DNA of 36,705 bases from an uncultured Bacilli bacterium (GTDB lineage: Bacteria; Bacillota_I; Bacilli_A; RF39; UBA660): assembly GCA_947624705.1 (NCBI GenBank), contig CANQLL010000007.1:1-36705 (forward strand). Direction: 5' to 3'. Below the pieces are notes generated by a model. It did no database searches. It saw nothing but the letters and a program-made list of their open reading frames with translations, and was not told the origin of the DNA. The position numbers and the translations under genes were made by a program. Each line of letters opens with the position of its first letter. Positions within the stretch are counted from its first letter, which is position 1. Below, piece after piece: positions 8,511 to 15,879 of the stretch.

Positions 8511-8538
8511 ACTTTTATCTAGTTTTTAGCATACATTA
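8511..8538 (+). promoter_or_regulatory. Candidate sporulation (SigK-type) promoter of cotE
   Basis: CATACATTA at 8530-8538 fits the CATAnnnTA -10 element of SigK and also resembles the CATACAnT -10 of SigE. An AC dinucleotide at 8511-8512, 17 bases upstream, could serve as the SigK -35. Bacillus subtilis cotE is known to be transcribed by both SigE and SigK. The assignment is by eye. Confidence 0.5.
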
Positions 8539-8557
8539 AATTAGAGGAGGAGAATTT

Positions 8558-9091
8558 ATGGCTATTTACAAGGAAATAGTAACCAAAGCCGTTATCGGTA
8601 AAGGAAAAAAGACAAGTAGTACTACTTGTAATATAACACCGGAAATTACTCCTGATACCGTATTAGGATGTTGGGTTATTAATCACGAATTTAATGGAAC
8701 TAATAATGGCGGAGCTGTTAATGTTAATGGTGGGTTTGATGTCAATGTTTGGTATTCATATGACAATAATACTAAAACCAGTGTAGCATCTAATCATTTT
8801 AATTATAGCGAAAATTTAAACATGAATTTAAAAAATGATTCTAAATTAACTAATAATTCTGAAATTATTGTTCGTTCTTTAAAACAACCAACAGTAACCG
8901 ATGTTAAAATTGTTGGTAATGAAGTAACTATGAATGTTGAAAAAGAATTAGGAATTGAAATAGTGGGAGATACAATGGTAAAGGTAAGTGTTGAAGAGGA
9001 TGAAGATGATTATGAAATTATTGAAGATGAAGTAAGTGAAGAAGAAATTAAGCAAATTGATGAAGAAGTAAAAGAGGATTATTTAAATTAG
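8558..9091 (+). CDS. cotE: Outer spore coat protein CotE
   Basis: Morphogenetic protein that directs assembly of the outer spore coat on the mother-cell side of the forespore. The N-terminus YKEIVTKAVIGKGKKTSSTT and the segments TVLGCWVINHEF, DVNVWYSYDNNTKT and EIIVRSLKQPT are characteristic CotE blocks in the correct order, and the C-terminus is a highly acidic tail of D and E as in Bacillus CotE. Length 177 residues is close to the usual 180. AGAGGAGG precedes the ATG. Its presence with sigK in the same window is strong evidence that the organism makes endospores or recently did. Confidence 0.93.
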   Translation: MAIYKEIVTKAVIGKGKKTSSTTCNITPEITPDTVLGCWVINHEFNGTNNGGAVNVNGGFDVNVWYSYDNNTKTSVASNHFNYSENLNMNLKNDSKLTNNSEIIVRSLKQPTVTDVKIVGNEVTMNVEKELGIEIVGDTMVKVSVEEDEDDYEIIEDEVSEEEIKQIDEEVKEDYLN

Positions 9092-9120
9092 TGTCAACCA
9101 TTTTATGTTGACACCTCTTT
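9091..9120 (+). terminator. cotE terminator hairpin carrying the rpsP -35 box
   Basis: Stem GTGTCAAC (9091-9098) and GTTGACAC (9107-9114), an 8-base loop, then CTCTTTTT. The hairpin begins at the last base of the cotE stop codon, and its right arm contains the TTGACA box of the rpsP promoter. Confidence 0.7.
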
Positions 9121-9136
9121 TTATATTTGTTATAGT
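9108..9136 (+). promoter_or_regulatory. Vegetative promoter of rpsP-khpA
   Basis: TTGACA at 9108-9113, a 17-base spacer, and TATAGT at 9131-9136: a near-consensus SigA promoter ending 27 bases before the rpsP ATG. Confidence 0.85.
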
Positions 9137-9162
9137 ATTAAAAAGAAAAGGAGGAAGAAATT

Positions 9163-9465
9163 ATGGCAGTTAAATTAAGACTTAAAAGAATGGGTGGAAA
9201 ACAAAAACCTTTTTATCGAATTGTTGCAGCGGATTCTAGAAGTCCAAGAGATGGTCGTTTTATTGAAACTGTAGGAACTTATAATCCGATTAAAAATCCA
9301 GCCGAAGTAACAGTTGATGAAGAAAAAACTTTAAATTGGTTAAACAAAGGTGCTATTCCTACTGAAACTGTTCGTACTATTTTAAGTAAAAAAGGAATAA
9401 TGAAAAAATACGCTGAATCAAAAGTTAAAAAAGCGTCTGAAAAAACAAAAAAAGAAGGTAAATAG
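9163..9465 (+). CDS. rpsP: 30S ribosomal protein S16
   Basis: Small-subunit ribosomal protein needed for 30S assembly. The N-terminus [19 protein letters not shown], then [13 protein letters not shown] and GTYNP are S16 signatures; the lysine-rich C-terminal tail is typical. Length is 100 residues (family about 80-100). GGAGGAAG lies before the ATG. It is followed four bases later by khpA, the usual Firmicutes order; the rimM-trmD-rplS genes that often come next are not here. Confidence 0.97.
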   Translation: MAVKLRLKRMGGKQKPFYRIVAADSRSPRDGRFIETVGTYNPIKNPAEVTVDEEKTLNWLNKGAIPTETVRTILSKKGIMKKYAESKVKKASEKTKKEGK

Positions 9466-9469
9466 TTAA

Positions 9470-9715
9470 ATGGAATTAGTTGAATATACGGAATTTTTAG
9501 TTAAAAGTATTGTTAAAGATCCTGATATGGTTAAAGTCCAAAGCTTTGGGGGCGATGAGGAAGCAACTATTTTAGAAATTATAGTGCATGAAAACGATAT
9601 AGGAGCTGTCATCGGTCGTAAAGGTAAAATGGCTGGAGCTATTAGAACTATGGTTCAAGCTTATGCTTATTTAAAAGGGATAAAAAATGTTAAAATTAAT
9701 ATAGATTCTTTTTAA
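9470..9715 (+). CDS. khpA: KH-domain RNA-binding protein KhpA
   Basis: Small single-KH-domain protein (81 residues) that in other Firmicutes pairs with KhpB and binds RNA, affecting cell division and elongation. The KH signature is visible as GAVIGRKGKMAGAIRTM, containing the GxxG loop (GRKG). It is directly downstream of rpsP as in Bacillus and Streptococcus and shares its promoter. Confidence 0.93.
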   Translation: MELVEYTEFLVKSIVKDPDMVKVQSFGGDEEATILEIIVHENDIGAVIGRKGKMAGAIRTMVQAYAYLKGIKNVKINIDSF

Positions 9716-9792
9716 TAAAGATTCTTTTTTTGACACATTTTAACATTTTAAATAGAAATAATTTTAAAAATAGTCTAAAAATTACGATTATA

Positions 9793-9801
9793 TGATATAA
9801 T
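9793..9801 (+). promoter_or_regulatory. Extended -10 promoter of the HD gene
   Basis: TGA directly before TATAAT (9796-9801) forms an extended -10 element 27 bases upstream of the ATG at 9829; no good -35 is apparent at the normal distance. Confidence 0.6.
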
Positions 9802-9828
9802 TTATTAGTCTGAAGGTGAAATACAAAA

Positions 9829-10326
9829 ATGACAAAAAAGAATAAAGACGAATTTTTAACTATTGTAGATGATATATTAAATAATGATAAATTTAGAGAA
9901 TTAGATAACGAATTACATCATGGAATTACTCGTTATGGTCATTCTTATCGCGTGGCTAAAGCTACTTATAAAGTTTCTAAATTCTTTAAAATGAATTATA
10001 AAAAAGCTACTAGAGGAGCTTTACTTCATGATTTTTACTTAGATCGAGAATTTAATTTAGAAACTTCTAAACAAATTTTAGCTAATCATCCTAATGTTGC
10101 TTTAATTAATGCTAAACAAAATTTTAAAATAAGTAATTTAGAAGCTAATATTATTAAATCGCATATGTTTCCTTTAAATGGCGTTATGCCCAAATATAAA
10201 GAAAGTTGGGTTGTAACAACAGTTGATAAAGGGGTAGCAATTTATGAAATGTATCGTTTTAAATTTAAATTAATAATTAATTTTTGGGCAATATTTATTT
10301 TTAATATGATTACTTTAAATAAATAA
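9829..10326 (+). CDS. HD-domain metal-dependent phosphohydrolase
   Basis: A 165-residue protein of the HD superfamily, which uses a metal pair to hydrolyse phosphoesters, often nucleotides. The full ligand set is visible: His38 in RYGHSYRVA, His67-Asp68 in ALLHDF, His112 in KSHMFPL and Asp133 in TTVDKG. The segment PKYKESWVV before the last Asp matches the small HD proteins common in Clostridia and Bacilli. Substrate unknown. GAAGGTGA precedes the ATG. The gene has its own promoter and terminator, so it is probably monocistronic. The last 20 residues are hydrophobic (INFWAIFIFNMITL). Confidence 0.85.
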   Translation: MTKKNKDEFLTIVDDILNNDKFRELDNELHHGITRYGHSYRVAKATYKVSKFFKMNYKKATRGALLHDFYLDREFNLETSKQILANHPNVALINAKQNFKISNLEANIIKSHMFPLNGVMPKYKESWVVTTVDKGVAIYEMYRFKFKLIINFWAIFIFNMITLNK

Positions 10327-10342
10327 ATAAAATAATTTCTTT

Positions 10343-10373
10343 AAAAGCAATGATATATTTTCATTGTTTTTCT
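10343..10373 (+). terminator. Terminator after the HD gene
   Basis: Stem 10343-10353 with 10361-10371 (one G-T pair), 7-base loop, T-rich tail. Confidence 0.75.
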
Positions 10374-10409
10374 TATTTATTTTTTGTAAAATATTTTTGG
10401 TGATAAATT

Positions 10410-11144
10410 ATGCAAACAGTTTTAATAACAGGGGCAAGTAGAGGAATTGGTAAAGAAATGGCTTTTTTATTTGCTCAAAACAATTATAATGTGGTCATTA
10501 ATTATAAACAAAATTTAAAAGAAGCTTTAAAAGTAGAGCAAAAAATTAAAGATAATTATTCTGTAAAAACTTTAGTTATTCAAGCGGATATATCTAAAGA
10601 AGAAGAGGTTAAACAAATGGTAGAAGAATCTATTAAAACATTTGGAAAAATTGATGTTTTAATAAATAATGCTGCTCTTTCTTTAGATGAAGAATTAGCT
10701 ACTAAAAAAACTTCTGACTTTCAAAAAGTAATAGATACTAATTTAATTGGAACTTATTTAGTAAGTAAATATGTTTGTGCTTATATGTTAAAAGAAAAAA
10801 ATGGTTGTATTATCAATATTGCCTCAAATAATGGCATTGATACTAATCATCTTTATTCTCTTGATTATGATGCTTCCAAAGCCGGCGTAATTTCGCTTAC
10901 TCATAATTTTGCTCAGTATCTTGCTCCTTTTGGTCGGGTTAATGCAATTGCTCCGGGTTGGGTTGCCACTGATTCAGTTTTAGCAATGAATCCTAATATT
11001 ATTAAAGAAGAAACTGAAAAATGTCTTTTAAAAAGAATGGCCACGCCTAGGGAAATTGCTAATGTTGCTTTATTTCTAGCTTCTAATGAAGCAAGTTATA
11101 TTAATAGTACCGTAATAAGAGTGGATGGTGGTAAAAATGCTTAA
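10410..11144 (+). CDS. Short-chain dehydrogenase/reductase (FabG-like)
   Basis: NAD(P)-dependent SDR oxidoreductase, 244 residues. The Rossmann motif TGASRGIG is at 7-14, NNAA at 86-89, and the catalytic set is present as Asn111, Ser139, Tyr153 and Lys157 (YDASK), followed by the APGWVATD segment and the C-terminal VDGG. It resembles 3-oxoacyl-ACP reductases, but no fatty-acid genes are nearby, so the substrate cannot be told. GGTGAT precedes the ATG by five bases. The stop codon overlaps the start of the next gene, implying co-translation with the methionine gamma-lyase-like protein. Confidence 0.88.
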   Translation: MQTVLITGASRGIGKEMAFLFAQNNYNVVINYKQNLKEALKVEQKIKDNYSVKTLVIQADISKEEEVKQMVEESIKTFGKIDVLINNAALSLDEELATKKTSDFQKVIDTNLIGTYLVSKYVCAYMLKEKNGCIINIASNNGIDTNHLYSLDYDASKAGVISLTHNFAQYLAPFGRVNAIAPGWVATDSVLAMNPNIIKEETEKCLLKRMATPREIANVALFLASNEASYINSTVIRVDGGKNA

Positions 11145-12375
11145 AATAGATAATAAAATAATTGCTTTAGCAAATATTTGTGAAGATGAATTAAAAGATA
11201 TATTTAAACAAATAGATAATCAAGCTTATCAAAATAGTTTAAAAGTTTTAAATGCTTTTCATAAATATAATATTAGTGAAAATCATTTTCATGATACAAC
11301 CGGTTATGGCTATGGTGATATTGGTCGAGATACAATTGAAAAAGTATTTGCTGAGGTTTTAGAATGTGAAGATGCTTTAGTACGCAATCAATTTATTTCT
11401 GGTTCTCATGCTTTAACTGTGGCTTTATTTGCTTTATTAAGGCCTAATGAAACAATGTTATGTATTTCGGGAATCCCTTATGATACTTTACAAGAAGTAA
11501 TTGGCATTAAAGAAAATCCTAGTTCTTTACAGGCATTTAACATAAATTATGAACAAATTGATTTAGTGAGTGATGATTTTGATTATGCTAAAATTATTAA
11601 TTATTTACAAAATAATCAAGTTAAATTAGTTTATATTCAAAGATCTAAAGGTTATTCTACTCGCAAAAGTATAACTTTAGCTAATTTAGCTAAAGTTATC
11701 CAAGAAATAAAAAAAATAAATCAAGAAGTAATTATTATGGTTGATAATTGTTATTGTGAATTTGTCGAAGATTCTCCCACCACGGTTGGTGCGGATTTGA
11801 TTGTAGGTTCTTTAATCAAAAATTTAGGAGGAGGAATTGCTCCTAATGGTGCTTATATTGGAGGAAGAAAAGATTTAGTTAAACTTGCTTCTGAACGTTT
11901 GACTTTACCTGGTGAGGGTAGAGAAGTAGGTCCAACTTTAGGCATTAATAAATTATTTTTACAAGGTTTATACACGGCTCCAAGTGTTGTAGCCAGTAGT
12001 TTAAAAACAGCCGTTTTTACTTCTTTAATGTTAGAAAAGTTAGGATATAATGTCGAACCTAAATTTAGTGAACAAAGAGCTGATATTGTCCAAAATATAA
12101 TTTTTAATGATGAAGAAAAATTAATTAAATATACGCAAGGTATCCAAGCTGCCTCTGCCATTGACGCGCAATCTTTACCAATTCCCAGTCCCATGCCTGG
12201 TTATGATGATCATGTTATTATGGCCTCTGGTTCCTTTGTTCAAGGTTCATCTATTGAAATATCTTGTGATGGTCCTTTAAGAAAACCATATATTGCTTAT
12301 CAACAAGGAGCTTTAACTTATGATTATGGGAAAATTGCTGTTTTAAATGCTATCCAATCTATTTACAATGATTGA
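11137..12375 (+). CDS. Methionine gamma-lyase family (YnbB/aluminium resistance) PLP protein
   Basis: Pyridoxal-phosphate enzyme of fold type I, about 412 residues, in the family annotated as methionine gamma-lyase-like or aluminium-resistance protein (Bacillus YnbB). Recognisable blocks are FHDTTGYGYGDIGRD near the N-terminus, VRNQFISGSHAL, VDNCYCEF (cofactor Asp) and GSLIKNLGGGIAP, which holds the Schiff-base lysine. The reaction is not firmly known for this subfamily; C-S lyase activity is inferred from homology. The ATG at 11137 is preferred to one at 11125 because GGTGGT lies just upstream. It overlaps the SDR gene by eight bases and ends with TGA. Confidence 0.9.
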   Translation: MLKIDNKIIALANICEDELKDIFKQIDNQAYQNSLKVLNAFHKYNISENHFHDTTGYGYGDIGRDTIEKVFAEVLECEDALVRNQFISGSHALTVALFALLRPNETMLCISGIPYDTLQEVIGIKENPSSLQAFNINYEQIDLVSDDFDYAKIINYLQNNQVKLVYIQRSKGYSTRKSITLANLAKVIQEIKKINQEVIIMVDNCYCEFVEDSPTTVGADLIVGSLIKNLGGGIAPNGAYIGGRKDLVKLASERLTLPGEGREVGPTLGINKLFLQGLYTAPSVVASSLKTAVFTSLMLEKLGYNVEPKFSEQRADIVQNIIFNDEEKLIKYTQGIQAASAIDAQSLPIPSPMPGYDDHVIMASGSFVQGSSIEISCDGPLRKPYIAYQQGALTYDYGKIAVLNAIQSIYND

Positions 12376-12395
12376 CAACATATTTTCAAAAATAA

Positions 12396-12424
12396 TTTAC
12401 ATACTAATTGTAAAATGATATATT
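12396..12424 (+). promoter_or_regulatory. Putative promoter of the thioester adhesin gene
   Basis: TTTACA (12396-12401), 17-base spacer, TATATT (12419-12424). A TTGACA at 12372-12377 is an alternative -35 for another -10, so the assignment is tentative. Confidence 0.45.
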
Positions 12425-12447
12425 ATAAATAGTAAAGAGGTATGTTT

Positions 12448-13833
12448 ATGAAAGTATTAAAAAAAGTATTAATTATTTTTGTGTTAGTTGGTTGTATATT
12501 CATGAAAAGTAATAAGGTTCAAGCCGCAATCGAAGAAGTTTCCGTTTCTTCTTATGAAGATATTCCCGCTTTAGAAACACAAAACTACGTTTGGGAACAA
12601 GTAACTAAAATGAGTGAAACTGATAATAGATTACTTCAAGTGTTTACAGGTTCAAATGAAGGATGGATTCCTCGAATAAAATTTGAAGGTGATGATCCAA
12701 ATAATATTAAAACTTATATATTTTGTTTAAGTTATCATGATTTAGCGCCAACACCTAGTATTAAATATAAATTAGCTTATTGGGATACTTTAGAAAAAAT
12801 GAATGAAGTACGTTATATTATGGAAAATGGTTTTGGAACCCAAAGTTACGCTGATAATTATGACAAATTAATAGAAGATTATTATATTACGCAACTAGCA
12901 ATCTGGCAATTGCAAGGAGATTCTGGTTATGAAATAGAAAATAGCAAAATAGATATTTTAAATAATAGTAAGTATGATCAATATAAAGATGATGAAGAAA
13001 GTGAGCCAGGTAAAGCTTATCACAAAATAAAAGATTTAGTCGAAGGTGCTAAAGATCATAGTAATAGAAATCAACTTAATAATAAAAGAATGATTGCTAA
13101 ATTTGTGCCAACTGGCAATTACTATGGTTATCAAATTTTAACTCCTTTTAAAATTTATAACTTGCCAGAAGAACCAGAAACTTATACTTGTGAAAAAGTT
13201 GGTGATTGGTATTATGATGCTCATGGTAATGCTGTAAATCAAAGTGATTATGAAAAATCATGTAACCCAGTTTGTGAATATAAAGATGGTAAATATTATG
13301 ATAGTAATCATAAAGAAGTAAGTGAAGCAGAATATAAAAAATCATGTAATCCAATTTGTAAGTATGAAAATGGTAAATATTATGATAATCAAGGTAATGT
13401 AGTTAGTAAAAGTACATATGAAAATATTTGTGAAAAAATAGAACCAAAAATATCTATTTCTTATATTGATAATTGTACTGATAATTTTGCTCAAAATGCT
13501 AAAATGAAATTAGTTAGTGGTAATAGTTGTTCAGGAAAAACTATTAAAAGTTGGACATCAGGAAAATTAGTTACTTTTGATAATATTACTGCTGGTACTT
13601 ATACTATTTGTGATACAACTAATGATTATGATAAAACTATTACTGTTAAAAACGTTAAAACTTTACAAGAATTTGAAATGATGACAAATGATACTTGTGA
13701 AGAACCTTATAAAAATGAACCTAATAGTAATACAGGTCTTACTTCTTATCTTGTTTTAGGTGGTGTTTTAGGATTTGGTACTATATTATATCTAGTTCTT
13801 CGTAAAAAAGGAATATTTGTAAAAATTAAATAA
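12448..13833 (+). CDS. Cell-surface adhesin with thioester domain and Cys-rich repeats
   Basis: A 461-residue surface protein. Signal peptide to about residue 29 (VQAA). Residues about 60-230 carry the two hallmarks of Gram-positive thioester domains: a Cys in IFCLSYHD and a Gln in ITQLAIWQL (Cys95 and Gln151 counted from the ATG at 12442), which would form an internal thioester for covalent attachment to host or other ligands. Residues about 245-335 hold three tandem repeats of about 28 residues, pattern C.Y..GKYYD..G..VS...Y...C, with paired cysteines. A strand-rich domain follows, then SNTG, a hydrophobic helix and the tail RKKG: a sorting-signal layout. The ATG at 12448 has GAGGT seven bases upstream. 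Its own sortase is not adjacent. Confidence 0.82.
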   Translation: MKVLKKVLIIFVLVGCIFMKSNKVQAAIEEVSVSSYEDIPALETQNYVWEQVTKMSETDNRLLQVFTGSNEGWIPRIKFEGDDPNNIKTYIFCLSYHDLAPTPSIKYKLAYWDTLEKMNEVRYIMENGFGTQSYADNYDKLIEDYYITQLAIWQLQGDSGYEIENSKIDILNNSKYDQYKDDEESEPGKAYHKIKDLVEGAKDHSNRNQLNNKRMIAKFVPTGNYYGYQILTPFKIYNLPEEPETYTCEKVGDWYYDAHGNAVNQSDYEKSCNPVCEYKDGKYYDSNHKEVSEAEYKKSCNPICKYENGKYYDNQGNVVSKSTYENICEKIEPKISISYIDNCTDNFAQNAKMKLVSGNSCSGKTIKSWTSGKLVTFDNITAGTYTICDTTNDYDKTITVKNVKTLQEFEMMTNDTCEEPYKNEPNSNTGLTSYLVLGGVLGFGTILYLVLRKKGIFVKIK

Positions 13834-13858
13834 GACAAAAAACGTCTTATTTTTTTTA
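13828..13858 (+). terminator. Terminator after the adhesin gene
   Basis: Stem AAATAAGAC (13828-13836) with GTCTTATTT (13844-13852), 7-base loop, T8-rich tail. Confidence 0.88.
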
Positions 13859-13907
13859 CTAAAATTTCTTCTTTATAAATATATTTTTAATAGGGAGATG
13901 AATTAGG

Positions 13908-14822
13908 TTGAATGAAATAACTATTGGGATACCAAGAGCTTTACTTTATTATAAATATCATGTTTTATGGGAAAATTTCTTTCAAGAGTTAGGTATTAAT
14001 TTAATAATTAGTCCGAAAACTAATAAAGAAATTATTGAAAAAGGTAGTTCTTATGTTGTTGATGAAGCTTGTTTATCTTTAAAAATTTTTATGGGTCATG
14101 TTGCTTATTTACAAGATAAATGTGATTATCTTTTTATACCTCGTTTTGCTTGTTTAAAAGAAAAAGAAAAACTATGTACTAATTTTTTAGCTTTATATGA
14201 TTTAGTTCATAATTCTTTTCCGCATTTAAAATTACTTAATTTTAATGTTGATAAAGAAAAAAAAGAAGAACAAATAGACGGTTTACTAGAAATAGCTACT
14301 TCTTTAGGTTTTAGTTATCTTCATGCTTTAAGAGCTATTGAAAAAGCCAAAGATAAAGAGGAAGAATATTATCAAAAGAAAGAAAATAATTTAAAAAATA
14401 AATTATTAAATCAAGATTTAAAAATTATGGTTGTTGCTCATCCTTATAACTTATATGATGAATTTATTGGTAAACCTATAATTAATTATTTAGAAAAAGA
14501 AAATATTAAAGTTATTACTTCCGATATTAAACAAAAGAAAATAAATACTAAAGGAATATCTGATACTTTATATTGGACTTATAATAAAGAATTAATTTCG
14601 TTTATCAATACTTATAAAGATCAAGTAGATGGTATTATTTTAATCTCTACTTTTCCATGTGGACCTGATTCTTTAGCCAATGAACTTATTATTCGAAAAG
14701 TTAAAAATATTCCTATTTCTTATATTGTTGTAGATAATAATTCTTCCGATACGGGCTTAATTACGAGATTAGAAAGTTTTATAGATATTATTAAATTAAA
14801 GGGAGGTAAATTAAATGCCTAA
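13908..14822 (+). CDS. DUF2229-type acyl-CoA dehydratase-related protein
   Basis: A 304-residue protein matching the DUF2229 part of large 2-hydroxyacyl-CoA dehydratase/activase-like proteins: the start ITIGIPRALLYYKYHVLWENF, YVVDEACLSLKIFMGHV and FIPRFACLKE (with conserved cysteines) are characteristic. Near the C-terminus ISTFPCGPDSL and DNNSSDTGLITRLESF match the region that binds cluster or substrate in this superfamily. TTG at 13908 is used as the start, with AGGGAG upstream. The gene overlaps the next by eight bases. In many Firmicutes these modules are fused with the activase as one very long protein; here they are separate. The substrate is unknown. Confidence 0.78.
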   Translation: MNEITIGIPRALLYYKYHVLWENFFQELGINLIISPKTNKEIIEKGSSYVVDEACLSLKIFMGHVAYLQDKCDYLFIPRFACLKEKEKLCTNFLALYDLVHNSFPHLKLLNFNVDKEKKEEQIDGLLEIATSLGFSYLHALRAIEKAKDKEEEYYQKKENNLKNKLLNQDLKIMVVAHPYNLYDEFIGKPIINYLEKENIKVITSDIKQKKINTKGISDTLYWTYNKELISFINTYKDQVDGIILISTFPCGPDSLANELIIRKVKNIPISYIVVDNNSSDTGLITRLESFIDIIKLKGGKLNA

Positions 14823-15879
14823 ACCTATCATCTCATTTCCGCATTTAGGAAATTATAGTATTCCCATTACTTTCTTTTTAGAAAAAACGACTAATGCTGA
14901 AGTAATGATTGCTCCTCCTATTACCAAAAAAACTATTGAATTAGGAAGTAAGTATAGTCCAGATTTTGTTTGTCTACCTTTTAAATATAATTTAGGAAAT
15001 TTTATTGAAAGTTTAGAAACTGGAGCCAATATATTAGTGCAAGCTGGGGGCGGATGCCGGTATGGTTGTTATGGCGAAGTCCAAAAACAAATTTTAAAAG
15101 ATTTAGGTTATAATTTTGAATTTTTATCTTTAATGGATAATGGTAAAGTTAGTATATTTTCCATTTATAAAGCATTAAAAAAATTAAATAAAAATTTATT
15201 TTTTCTAAAATATTTTTATTATTTACTTTTAACCATGTTAATGTTATTTTTTATGGATAAAATTGAAAATTTTATCCGGCTTAATATTGGTTTTGAAACT
15301 ATTAAAAATAGTTTTAAAACCAAAGAAAAAGAAATGTTAAATCAATTTAAACAAACTAAAGGATTTCTATCTTTAATATATAATTATTTAAAATATAAAA
15401 GCCAATTTAAACATATTAAAATTAATAAACCAAAAGATTGTTTAAAGATTGGTATTATAGGAGAACTTTATACTTCTATGGAACAATTTTCTTCTTATTT
15501 TATAGAAGAAAATTTAGCTAAATTTAATATTCAAGTCAAAAGATTTACTAATTTAACTTATTTATTAGTTAAAAAAAAGTTAGTTAAGAAAAAATTATTA
15601 AGAGAAGTAAAAAAGTATGTAACTTATGATTTAGGAGCGGATGGGTTAGATAATGTGGCGCGAGCAAAATATTTAATTAAGAAAAAATATGATGGTATTA
15701 TTCACATCAAACCTTTTGGTTGTACGCCGGAAATAGGAGCTATTCCTATTATAAATAAAGTTTGCAAAGATTATAAAATGCCTATTATATATTTTTCTTT
15801 CGATGCTCAAAATTCCGATGAAGGTATAAAAACAAGATTAGAAGCTTTAGTTGATATGTTAGAAAGGAAAAGAAAATGA
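14815..15879 (+). CDS. 2-hydroxyacyl-CoA dehydratase-like (HgdB/double-cubane type) protein
   Basis: A 354-residue protein of the superfamily of 2-hydroxyglutaryl-CoA dehydratase D subunits and double-cubane-cluster proteins. Cysteine-bearing blocks that could hold an iron-sulfur cluster are visible: DFVCLPFKYNLGN, QAGGGCRYGCYGEVQ and HIKPFGCTPEIGA, followed by PIIYFSFDAQNSDEGIKTRLEALVD near the C-terminus. The middle (about 120-150) is hydrophobic and lysine-rich. GGGAGG lies before the ATG. It sits between the DUF2229 gene and the activase gene with 8- and 4-base overlaps, which implies one enzyme system with an ATP-driven electron-transfer step. Confidence 0.8.
   Translation: MPKPIISFPHLGNYSIPITFFLEKTTNAEVMIAPPITKKTIELGSKYSPDFVCLPFKYNLGNFIESLETGANILVQAGGGCRYGCYGEVQKQILKDLGYNFEFLSLMDNGKVSIFSIYKALKKLNKNLFFLKYFYYLLLTMLMLFFMDKIENFIRLNIGFETIKNSFKTKEKEMLNQFKQTKGFLSLIYNYLKYKSQFKHIKINKPKDCLKIGIIGELYTSMEQFSSYFIEENLAKFNIQVKRFTNLTYLLVKKKLVKKKLLREVKKYVTYDLGADGLDNVARAKYLIKKKYDGIIHIKPFGCTPEIGAIPIINKVCKDYKMPIIYFSFDAQNSDEGIKTRLEALVDMLERKRK

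Noticed and set aside
9700-9730. Repeated GATTCTTTTT after khpA as a terminator
   Set aside because: The two copies are direct, not inverted, repeats, so no hairpin forms.
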